Source of the DNA: Rhodotorula mucilaginosa
Lineage: Eukaryota > Basidiomycota > Microbotryomycetes > Sporidiobolales > Sporidiobolaceae
Reading direction: 5' to 3'
Assembly: GCA_034406715.1 (NCBI GenBank)
Contig: CP137864.1
Span: 2,108,001 to 2,172,000, forward strand
DNA: 64,000 bases
Each line of letters opens with the position of its first letter. Position 1 is the first letter of the stretch. This document shows positions 24,778 through 35,571 of this stretch, in pieces. The notes under the pieces were generated by a model. That model was given only the letters and a program-made list of their open reading frames with translations, was not told the origin of the DNA and searched no databases. The position numbers were made by a program, and so were the translations under genes.

Positions 24778-27700
24778 CTACGACTCGAGAATGAGCTGCG
24801 GGAGCATCGCCATGGTCAGCATGCCAGACCGTGAAGCATCTCGAATGGACAAGGGGGGAGGCGACGTACCGAGCGCAAGTCCCACAGCCACTGAAGCTGG
24901 GCGTCTCTGTGTCCATCGACATTCCAGCTGGTGGTCCATTCGCGCATCTCCAGACGACACCGCTCCTCCGCCGCCTTGCTCTCGCGCCAGATTCGCCGCT
25001 TCGTACTCTTCTTGCGCTGCTCCGGATCGAGTGCTTGACCGCCGGCATCATCGCCGCTCTCGCTGCCGTCGTCAAGCAGGAGACTTGCCCTGCTCTGCAG
25101 CATCCTCTGCCGCTCGCCGAGTTCCCAGCCGTCGACTTCGCTCGCGATGTCACCGCCAAAGGCTTCGTCGTCAGCATTCTCGCCGCCGGAAGTTCCGCCT
25201 CCCCAGTCGAGTTCGAGCTCTTCTTCGGCATCCGGCCCGGCGAGAGCGTGCCAAGAGCAAGTAGCGGGATCGAAGACCATACCGCCGACGACCTTGGCCG
25301 AGGCACGCGATGCACTTGCCTCCGATCGGACTGTACCTGAAGCACGCACCTGCCCCGCCTGCGCCGAGTCTGGGAGTCGTGCCGAGCCCATGCTCGATCC
25401 TGAAAGCGACATGAGTTTCGACGAAAGTGGCGAGATCAGCGCAGGTCGGACCGAAGACGCGAGCACCTTGTCAAAGTCGCGCAAGATCGACTCGTTGCCT
25501 TCCCAGCGCTGCAGCGTCGGGTTGTACGTCATCTCGCCTTGTGCTGCGCAATCGAATTCCGTGCGTGAGTTTGAGGAGCACAACATTCACGCAGAGCAGG
25601 AATTGCTTACCCTTGACGGTGGCGTTGCCACCGAGGTGCCGGATCAGATGCGGTTCCCGACGGCGCTTGAGCTTCTTGCGTTCCGGTTCGCCCGCCTTTG
25701 CGTTCGATTTGCCGTGGTCGTCAATGCGATCCGCTCTCGACGGAGGTGCGGCGTCCGACTGCCTGAGACTCGAAGTAACCTTGACGCCTTCCTTCCGGCC
25801 CAAACTACCTGACTTGGCCGTCGCGAGGCTTGTGCCACTGCTCTTTCTCGAGATCGGACGGACCACGCGCTGCTTCTCGAGCTCCTTCGACACGGGTAGA
25901 TCCTCAAAGGCGTCCAGTTCGGTTCCATCGCCGTACGGCTTGGTCGGAGTCGGCGCCGGGAAGGGTCGCGGAATCGTGTAACACGTCGGAACGGCGCGAG
26001 ATCGCATGCTGTTGGTCGTAAGAGACGATGGAAGTCGCGGAATCGAAGCGAGAGACGGCTTGGTGGGCGAACTAGACCGTGAGGAAGGCCGACTGGTCGG
26101 CGTGCTCACGACTTGCAAGTGACGGTCCGCGACCGAGCCTTGAGCCGAGAGCGGCGACGATCCCGCGGTGGAGAGACCGCAGTTCGGCCTCGAGCGGGTC
26201 GGCGGAACGAGAGAAGATGAGGACATTTGACGCTCGCGGATCCGGTTCGCCGAAGCAGCGGTCGGAGCAGCGTACGAAGGTATTCCGGCGCGCAGCGGAG
26301 ATGGCGAGGGGTGCGGACCATAACGCGGCGGCGGTGGTGGTGGTTGACTTGTCGAACCGGTCGGCGGAACGTAGGTTGCTCCCGGAGTGGGGGAAGCCAG
26401 GTGGGACATGTTCTGCAGTGAGCGCCTGCGCTCGAGCGTGCTTGGCCCCACCTTGGCTCGAGCAGCCGACGGTAGAATTGCGGACGACAAGTGTTGTTGA
26501 CTGTGCCGCGCCCGCAGGGGCGGACGGGCAGGCGCCACCCCTTGTGCCGGAGAAGCCGCAGTCGAAGTGGACCCACCGACGCTCGCCTCCGCTTCGCGTA
26601 CCTGCTGCAGGTTTGACACGGAGAAACTTGGTCTCAGACCGGCGGCGCGGCGTTGCGGTCCCTCTGAAGAAGTCGAGGACGGAAGGGGGGGAAGTCGCGA
26701 GGCGCCGCCTTGGCTTGATGGGCAAGACGGAGCCGTGGACGGCCGCGGTGCGTGTCGGGCGTTCTGGAGACCTGTGCGGTGGATGTTTGAAGCCCGTGGA
26801 CCAGCGATAGTCGACGGAGCCGCGACGGTCTTCGTAGATCCTCCGACGGCGGGCGTACTCGCCTCGCTCGCTGTCCTGCGTACCGGTAGACCCGAGTGGC
26901 GTGAACCGCCGCTGGCACGCTGCTGAGCTCTCGCTGCGTTCGCGACTTGAGCCTCGCGAGCTCGTGCACCTGAAGTCGTGCGCAGGCGGTCTCGCATCTC
27001 TTTAGCGGTCCAAGGCTGCGAGCGTTCGGTCGCGTCGTTGGCTGCATGCGCGGTTCGCGGCGCGGCCGTCTTGACGTCGCCGGCTGATTCCGATTCGGCG
27101 GTACCGGTGGCGAGGTGCGGGTCGAGATCGAGGTCGAGTACCTCAGCTCCCTCCAGGTCTCCCGGTCGTTCGCGGTACCGCTCGAGCTTCTCGCGTTCCT
27201 GCGGAGTCGTCGGCGAACCACGTTGCGAGGAGGCCGAAGGGCCCGTCGTACCGAAGAGCAAGCCGCGCCCACCGCGCTGTTCGAGCTTTGCGCGCAAGAT
27301 CGACTGCAGATCGACCTTGACAGGGAGGAGCGATCTCGAAGTCGAAGTGGGGCTACGACTGCTCGTCTTGAGCTGGTATTTGTGCCGAGAGGGGTGGTCC
27401 GACTCGGGTTCGCCTTCGCTGGTGGGAGGCGTGCCTTCTCCGGCTTGGCTCGTCGGCGCGGTCGGGCCGAGCAAGTACGAAGGCAAGACGAGATCATCGA
27501 AAAAGTCGGAGTCGTCCTCCTCCGTAGCGGACGACGCCGGACCCTCATCCGCCGGGCTGTTTGGCGGCAGTTTCTTCGCCGCGAGGGACAAAACCGGTGC
27601 TCCTTCGGACGGGAGGTCAAAGTCGTCCAGATCATCGCCGTCATCGTCTGAAGATTCGCTGAAGTTCGCGAGCGAGATGGAACCGCGCTTTGGGAGAGAC

Positions 27701-28137
27701 GACGGTGTCGACCGAGTCGTGGTCGCCGCGTTGGTCGCCTCGACAACAGCGTCCAGCTCGCACGGGACGACTTCTCGCCTTTCTTCCGTCTGCAGCAGGT
27801 CCCTTGCGAGTGCCCTGGCCGTGACATCGGTCCGAGTCGAATCGATCGAAGAAGTCTTGACGTCGTCCCCGTTGTTACGCAGGTCCCACTCTGCGTCGAG
27901 TCTCGCGGCGGCCAGCTCGAGCGGATCGTCGTCCAGGCATGCGTCGACTGGGGCGTCAGAGTCGTTTCTGGGAGGGGATTGGTCTGGAGTGTCGGTGTCA
28001 AAGTCGAGGTCGTCGTCTTCGGCGGCGGCAGGACTGAGCGCAAAGAGTCCCGAGGCAGGAATCTCGAGGTCGAGGGAAAAGTCCCATGCTTCTTCTTGCT
28101 CCTCTCGGGACTCGGCGTAGTCGCCCAAGGAGGACAT
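24778..28137 (-). CDS. BYR4: Byr4/Bfa1-type subunit of the two-component GAP for the mitotic-exit GTPase
   Basis: Scaffold half of the spindle-pole GAP (with Cdc16/Bub2) that restrains the Spg1/Tem1 GTPase controlling septation and mitotic exit. Three exons: 28137-25611, 25537-24870 and a last exon of only 18 nt (24795-24778), giving 1070 residues. The first ~800 residues are acidic then Ser/Pro-rich and largely disordered. The C-terminus carries the paired family motifs: GEMTYNPTLQRWEGNE, VVGGMVFDPATCSWH, then an acidic ELDWG stretch, ending with RRIWRESKAAEERCRLEM and LQWLWDLRSLILES. It is longer than S. pombe Byr4. It starts divergently from SMC4 across 803 bp. The Cdc16 partner is not in the window. 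Confidence 0.85.
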
Positions 28138-28940
28138 TCTCGGTGTCGTACGCGTCGTCGTGGCTGGCTGTGCGACGAGGAAGATTGGGATTTGCTCGTG
28201 GACGGGAAACGCCTGCGGTCGAAGCCTTGCGGCGTCAGCGGAGGGCTCACTGAACGGGGTCCTGTAGGCTTTGAAGCCTTACCTCTCGACGTTCTTTGCG
28301 AGACCGTACAAGTCTAGGGTTCGGGAGCGACGACGGCTAGACTCAGAGATTAGCGCTTGATGATGAGCAGACCGCGCTATCTGGAGAGCAACAGAGTCGG
28401 GTGGTCGGAAGAGCAAGCTTGAGCGTTGATGCCGCAAAAGCCGAAGGCAGCGACACGACGGTCGTTTCTAGGCGTCACGACCTGAACGGCGGCGATGACA
28501 AGGGACGTCGGACATGCGGAGACGCCGAGCGAAAGCAGGGGTCCGTGCATTGCCCGGACGACTGGATCCGCCGCCCGAACTACGATAAGCTCTAGCGCTC
28601 GGAATAAGTGGGGCTAAGGCATGGGTTTCAAAGACTCCGAGTCGGGTGTGTAGCAAGCGGCAAAGGCAGGCGGAGAAGAAGACGATGAGGTGTGCCAAGC
28701 TGCGGACGGTATCTGGCCGTCGTTGTTCTCGCCCCTATTTGGCTTGAGCAGCTGAGCAGAGGAGGCAATTTATGAGTACCCCAAGTAAGCACAGGATGGC
28801 CCGTGTGAGTATAGCAGCTCCCGAGCGAGGTCACGTGCAGCAAAATGCGTTTCACGCGGAAGCAGAAGAAGCGACGCGTCGACCCGGAAATGTTGGTTGA
28901 TCTCCGTCTACAGCCACAAGCCGTGCATAGGAGGGAAGCG
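28138..28940. promoter_or_regulatory. Divergent BYR4/SMC4 promoter region
   Basis: This 803-bp region separates the start codons of two mitotic genes transcribed away from each other. No supported gene lies inside. A CACGTG hexamer sits at 28832-28837. An ATG at 28845 is in frame with SMC4, so the exact leader length is unsettled. Confidence 0.5.
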
Positions 28941-31900
28941 ATGCCACCGAGGAGAGCTGCGCGAGCAGCTACCCAAGAGCCGTTCGAGGAACTCGACTCG
29001 AACGCAGCTCGACCCTCAGCCAGGCGAACCACCGCCGCCGCCGCAAAGGCAAACGCAAACAAACCCGCTCCGACTCGACGAGCCCCCGCCGCTGCAAAGC
29101 AGGCGCCGACGCGTACAGCAGTCCGAACTACGAGGAAGCGCGTCGTACAGGACTCGGAATCCGAGGAGGAGGACGAGGACGAGGACGAGGCTGAACCCGC
29201 TGTCGACGCTTCCGATCACGACGACAGCGAGGACGATGAGCCAGTCAAGCCCCAGGCCAGGGGGAAAACACTCGCAGCTGGTCGACAAGCCTCGGCAGCG
29301 AGGCGCGCAGCTCGAGTCAGCGTAGCTTCGTCCGTCGCGAAGTCAGAAGACGCCGAAGACGACGACGACGACGACGAGGATGACGACAACGAGGAGGAGG
29401 AAGAGGAGGAGCCGGTCAAGCCAACGAGAGCTTCCCGGGCCAAATCTGCGGCAGTACCCACCTCTCGAAACGGACGAGGCAAGAAGGAAGCGAAACCCGT
29501 CCTGCCGCTTTCGCCTTCGCCCACTCCGTCTGTCGCAGCTACCGCCAGCGAAGACGACTCGTCCGAGGAGGTGGAGGCATCAGAAGAGGAAGACGCCGCC
29601 TCTGCTGACGAGGTCGAACCGGTCCCGACGCGCAGAAAAGGTGCAGCCGCCAAGAAGCGCGTCTCGCTCGCCCCGGCGTCCGACAAGGCTGCGGCTCGTC
29701 GTCGATCCGTACTGCCAACGCCGGACCCAGAACCCTCCGCCGCAGAAGAAGAGGCTACAGACGAAAACGAGGACGAGGACGAAGACGAGGACGACGAGGA
29801 TGACGATGCGACACCGCAGCCGCCCTCAGCACGGAAAGTGCGCGGAGCAGCGAAGGGAAAAGGCAAAGCACGCGCTGTCGTCGCATCGTCTGACGAAGAC
29901 GACGAAGAGGAGGAGGCCGAAGCCGAGGCAAAAGTCGAGCCTACACCGCCGAAAGGAGAAGTCGTTCCTCCTTCGCCGACGCCTTCGAACCGTGGACAAA
30001 CCCGCTCCCGGTCCGCTACGCCCGTCCCTGCACCGGAAGTTGCAGTCGAAGCCGCCGCCGCCGCACCTCCCTCGCCGGTCAAGCCCTCGCCGCCGACTGC
30101 ATTGACCGCCTCGGCTCTGGCGTCGATCGCGCGTCAAGCCGCGATCGACCATGCTGCTCTCGCCGTCCAGAGGGCAGAGGAGATGAAGGGCAAACCGAGG
30201 TTGGTCATTCATCAGCTCGTGTTGGAAAACTTCAAGAGTTACAAGGGAAGAGCCATCATTGGGCCTTTCCACAAGGTGCGTTCCGATCGTGCAGCGGGCG
30301 CGGTCTCTCACACGCGAATGATGGTCTGAAATAGATCAGACGCTGACGGATTGAGGTGCTTTCCAATCGGAACGCAGTCCTTCTCGGCGATCGTCGGACC
30401 GAACGGCTCGGGCAAATCCAACACGATCGACGCGCTTCTATTCGTGTTCGGATTCCGAGCCAACAAGATGCGGCAGGGCAAGTTCTCCGAGCTGATCCAC
30501 AATTCGGGTGCCGCGACTCCTGCCGGCTCGTCGACTGCCAAAGAAGGAGAGGACCACGACGACGAGGACGACGAAGGGTTCTTTGACCCGGAGGAGTACG
30601 ATTCGGACGACGATGAAGCGTACAGGAAGGGCGGCAGCAAAGGAAAGGGGAAAGGGAAGGCCAAGGCCGGGAAGAAGCGCGCGACGGAGCGGTATGATGC
30701 AGGCGGGTGCGAGTACGCGACGGTCGAGATCTGGTTCCGGGAGATTATCGAGTCGGTGAGCGGCTTTTCTGCGGCAAGATATGGAGAAGTGGGATGGCTA
30801 ACCAAGTGCGGAATATCGGCAGGCCGACTCGGTCGACGACTGGAACGTCGTCCCGAATTCGGGACTCGTCGTCGCCCGTACTGTCCGGCGGGACAACACG
30901 ACGCGGTACACCGTCAACGGCAAGAGCGCCTCGCCCGGCGAAGTCAAGCAACTCCTGCTCGGGAGGGGGATCGACCTGACCCACAACCGGTTCCTGATCC
31001 TCCAAGGCGAGGTCGAGTCGATCGCGCAGATGAAGCCAAAGGGTGCGACCGAGCACGAGGAAGGGTTGCTCGAGTACCTCGAAGATATTATCGGTACGAA
31101 TCGGTACAAGAAGTTGATCGAAGAGGCGGCGGTCGATGTGGAGCGGTTGGGAGACGAGCGGCAGGTCCAGATGAACCGGGTCAAGCTCGTCGAGAAGGAG
31201 AAGGGCGCGCTCGAGGTAAGGCTCACTTTCTTGACCCACCTAGTCGAGGACGGCATTCTGATCACTCGGCGCTTCTCTGCACCTTGCCCCTCGCAGACCC
31301 GGAAAAAGGCCGCCGACGCCTACATCCGCGATCAGCTCGAGCTCGTCCGACTGCAGAATCAGCTGTACCAACGGCACGCGCACCAGGCGGGCGCCGATCG
31401 ACTCTTGTACGAGGAGCAGGCCGCTGAGGCGAAAGCGGAACTCGACGCCGAACTCGAGCGGCAAAAGGTTGACCGGGAACGGTACGAGGCTGATTCTGCG
31501 GCGTACGAGAGCACGAAGCAACATCTCAAGGTGCGTGGGACGCAAGGCATACCTAATCACCGTGTCAGTGTCTCGAAGAGACGCATCCGCTGATTGAGTT
31601 GTCGCGTGTGAATCTCGCAGGAAATCGAAGAAGCCGCGAATGCGTTCGCAAAGGATCTGGCGACCTTCGAAAAGGCCAAGGTTCAACTCACCGTTCAGAA
31701 GAAGGCGGCCGATACCAAGTACTCGAAGCTCAAGAAGCAGCTCGAGGAGGTACGCCCTCGCCGGCTTGAGTTGTGCAAGCGAGACTCAGCTGACCCACGC
31801 GCGCGTTGGTTTGACAGGACAAGCATGCGGCGCAGCAGGCGCAGTCGGATATCCGCGACCATACCGACACGCTCGACAAGCTCATCTCGGGCAAGGACAA

Positions 31901-34900
31901 GTTCAAGGACGAGCTCGAGCAGGAGCAGGCGGCGTTGACGAAAGTCATGGACGGGCTTCGGGGTACGTTCTCACTTTCGGCCTCCACCAGGGACTGGAGC
32001 TTCTGCGACTGACTTGCAATAATTTCGCCGCCCCGCAGACAAGATCGAAGGCTTCTCGCTCGAGATTGAGCAGCACCAGAAATCGCTTGCGCCGTGGCAC
32101 GAGCAGATCGAGGCGAAGCAGAACGAGATCAAGATCGCCACGCAGCAGCTCGAAGACCTCCGCGGCAAGTCGGCGCAGATCCAAGCCGACATTGAGCGGA
32201 TCGAGGAGGAGATCGAGGCAGACCGCGTCGCCGCCAAGGAGAAGGCGCAGGAGCTCAAGGCGCTCCACGCGAGCCGGAAAGAGATGGACGAGCGGATCGA
32301 GCAGGCTCGCACTCGGGTGCAGAGGGAAAGGGCAACCGAGAACAAGCAGCGCGCGGCAGTCAGCAACGCGCGCGAAAAGTCTGTCGAGGCCAAGGCGTCC
32401 CAGCAGGCGAGTCAGTCGAAAGGGCACGTCCTTTCGTCGGTCCTCAAGCTCAAAGAGCAGGGTCGCCTGCCCGGCTTCCACGTGAGTCGCATTTCGAGAT
32501 AACGCGCGCTTCGCACCGATCCTGACGCAGCGAAAGCACAGGGCCGGCTCGGCGACCTCGGCCGGATCGACGACAAGTACGACGTCGCCATTTCGACCGC
32601 CGCCGCCTCGGGACTCGAGTCCCTCATTGTCGACACCCGCGAGACCGCTGAAGCGATCTTTGACCATCTGCGCAAGCACAACATCGGTCGCGCTTCCTGT
32701 ATTGCTCTCGACCGCTTCGGCAAGCTCGATCTCTCGCCCATCCGGACCCCGGCCAACACGCACAGGTTGTTCGACCTCGTCACTCCGAAAGAGCAGATTT
32801 ATGCTCCCGCGTTCCGCCACATCCTCAAGGACACGCTCGTCGCGCCGTCTTGGGACGTCGCGCAGCCGGTATCGACCGGCAAGGTCGACGGTCAGCGGTG
32901 GCGTGTCGTCACGCTCGACGGCAACATTGCCGAGAAGAGCGGTGCCGCCCAAGTGGGAGGGTCGCGTCCGATCCGCGGCAAGATGTCGTCCAAGATCCAG
33001 GCGGACGACGTTTCGCCGCAACAGCTCGCCAAGCTCGAAGCCGACGAGAAGTCCGCCGTCGTCAAACTTGACGAGGTTGTCGAGATCTGCAAAGCGGCCG
33101 AGACGGACCTGCGGTCGCTGCAGAAGGAACTGGCCCAGATCGATGCCGCGATTCCGAAGATCGAGATGGACCTCGAGGCGAATAAGCAGGATGGCGAGCA
33201 AAAAGCCGAACTCCTCGCCGAACTTCGGTAAGACCTCGCCTGCTCATTTGTCGGCGACGAGACGTCACTGACCTGGTCTGATGCCTGCAGATCGCAGAGC
33301 AAGCCCAGCGCGGGCGACGTCAAGCGGGTCGCCCAGCTCGAGAAGGCGATCGAAGCACTTGACGGCGAGCTCGAGACGCTCCGCGGCAAGGCCTCCAAGT
33401 ACGAAGAGAGGATCGCGGCGCTGCAGGGTAAAATCGAAGAAGTCGGCGGTCTCAAACTGCGGAGTCAGAAGGCAAAGGTGTCGGACTTGCAGGAGCAGAT
33501 CCGGCATAACGAGACTCGCCTGGTCAAGGCCAAGACGGAACGCGCCAAGGCGGAAAAGGACCTTGCGAAATCGACCAAGGCTATCGAAGCAAACTCGGCC
33601 AAGGCGGAAGAGCTCGAGACCGAAATCGCCGACCTGCGCAAGCAACTCGCGGCCACCGAGCAGGAGGCCGAGCCGATCCGGCAGACGGTCGAGCAGGCAC
33701 AGGCAGGCGTCGAGGATGGTCGCGAGCAGCTCGCAAACCTCAAAGCCGAACTCGACGAGCAAGAAGATGCCATCATCGAGTTCAAGAAAGCCGAGGTGCG
33801 TTGCTGAGCGCGCATCCTTCTTTGACCGTGGCTGATGCAGTCCCTTTCCCTTCGTCCAGGCCGAGCTCAAGGGCGCGTTCGCGGAGCAGGAAAAGCTTCT
33901 TCGCGAGTCGACACGCATCTTTGAGTACTGGTCGGCCAAGATTGGCGAGCTTCAGCTTCCAGACTTCGAACTGTGAGTGCGATGCATCGCTTTTCACTCG
34001 GCCTGCAAAGACTGACGAAACCGCTTCATCTCCAGGCTCGAGCCGGAGGAGGGAGACGACGATGAAGACGTCGAGAAACCCCCGCGAGTGGAAGAGATCC
34101 TCCGTCAGCTTGAACCCGACGAGATTGCGGCGGTCGACCTCAAGAAGCTCAAAGGACAAATCGCGCTCCTTGAAGGTGTGTCTACTCTCTCCCTCCCGAC
34201 AAGGCACAGCGGCTGACTTTGACTATTTGATCAGAGCGCCTCGAGCGCAACAATGCGGACCTCGCGGTCTTGCAAGAATACAAACGACGAGACGAAGAGT
34301 TCCGGAAGCGAGCCGAAGAGTTCGAGTCTGTCTCGCGGCAGTGGGATGCGGCAAAGACGGCCGTCACCGAACTGCGAAACGAACGCTTGGTGCAGTTCAT
34401 GCAGGGTTTCGGGATCATCTCGAACAAACTCAAGGAGATGTACCAGGTTTGTTCTGCGCTCCCTGGACTCTTTACTCCGCCAGACAGCTCAGTCTTTTCC
34501 TCTTCCGCAGATGATCACACTTGGCGGCAACGCCGAGCTCGAGCTCTACGACTCGGCAGATCCCTTCTCGGAGGGCATTCTCTTCTCCGTGATGCCGCCG
34601 AAAAAGAGCTGGAAGAACATCTCGAACCTTTCCGGTGGCGAAAAGACGCTCAGTTCCCTCGCTCTCGTCTTTGCTTTGCATACTTACAAGGTGCGGCGTT
34701 CTTGGTAAGGCTCAAAGGCCGCAAAATTTGACTAACGCCCCTTTCCGAGGACAGCCGACACCAATCTACCTGCTCGACGAGGTCGACGCCGCGCTCGATT
34801 TCCGAAACGTCTCGATCGTCGCCAACTACATCAAGGCTCGATGCGCCCAACAGGCGCAGTTCATCGTCATCTCCTTACGTAACGTCAGTGCGACGCCTTT

Positions 34901-35073
34901 CCTCGTCTCTGCGCCAATCCTGACTCTTTGCTTGTACGGTCGAACAGAACTTGTTCGAGCTGGCGAACCGCCTCGTCGGAGTTTACAAGGTCGAGAATTG
35001 CACGCGCAGTGTCGCCATAGACAACACCGACCTGGCCGCGATTGCCGACGTCGACCCGGCAGTCAGAGCGTGA
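28941..35073 (+). CDS. SMC4: Condensin subunit SMC4
   Basis: ATPase of condensin, partner of SMC2 in mitotic chromosome compaction. About fifteen exons (first 28941-30275, next starting 30378, 30824, 31297, 31621 and so on, last 34949-35073). The N-terminal ~410 residues are an Asp/Glu and Lys-rich disordered extension. The head begins LVIHQLVLENFKSYKGRAII, with Walker A GPNGSGKSNT. Long coiled coils flank the hinge (GRLGDLGRIDDKYDVAISTA to about 33000). The C-terminal head has signature NLSGGEKTLSSLALVFALH and Walker [17 protein letters not shown], ending near NCTRSVAIDNTDL, typical of SMC4. The start is taken at MPPRRAARA. The upstream in-frame ATG at 28845 would add 32 residues. Confidence 0.94.
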
Positions 35074-35571
35074 TCTGTTCTGGAATCCGCAGTAGACATC
35101 ACCCCTTTCGTTCTTTCCAGGCTCCCCATGTCGTACCTTAGCTCTCTTCCCTTCGCTACCTGTAAGACCCCGCTTGAAATACTTCCGTGCGTGCTATACA
35201 TCGCCGTCATCGCAAGCGAGGCACGCCGTTCATGACCGCGCGCAGCGCGTTGTGATGGCGGCCGCCGCGGCTTGTCCGCCACCGGCCGCTTTCTCGCGAG
35301 ACCATCGCACGTCTGTAGGCATATGGCGCCAGCCATGTCGCGACGCGGTCCACGCCTCCGATCAACACCTTAGCGGCTGCGCTGACGCTATTTTGGGCGC
35401 CGGCCCCTCGCCGCTCTCTCCTCCCTTTTCCGCCGACAGCCGCACGTGTTTTCGGCTTTCTCGCCGTTCGTGCGCACGTTGTACGACTAGCTGACTCGCA
35501 AACGCTCAAAGATGTTTCCTGCTTGCTTCGACTGCGTCCTCACAGCTCGAGGTGCTGCACGCTAATCAGCT
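35074..35571. other. Intergenic: SMC4 3' flank and acid phosphatase promoter
   Basis: These 498 bp contain no supported gene. The downstream half is the likely promoter of the secreted acid phosphatase and has two GCACGT-type boxes, listed separately. Confidence 0.6.
35443..35480. promoter_or_regulatory. Candidate Pho4/NUC-1-type E-boxes upstream of acid phosphatase
   Basis: A palindromic CACGTG lies at 35443-35448, within GCACGTGTTTT. A half-site GCACGTT lies at 35474-35480. They are about 125 and 95 bp before the phosphatase ATG. Fungal bHLH phosphate regulators bind GCACGTG/GCACGTT cores. Function here is inferred from position and sequence only. Confidence 0.35.

Noticed and set aside
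26634-28250. Open frame of about 538 codons on the minus strand overlapping BYR4
   Set aside because: It is an alternative frame of the same strand with Ser/Arg/Pro-rich noise. The BYR4 frame carries the conserved C-terminal motifs.
29216-30082. Ser/Ala-rich minus-strand open frame opposite the SMC4 N-terminus
   Set aside because: Its poly-Ser runs are the complement of the acidic GAC/GAG codons of the SMC4 extension. It is a shadow frame.
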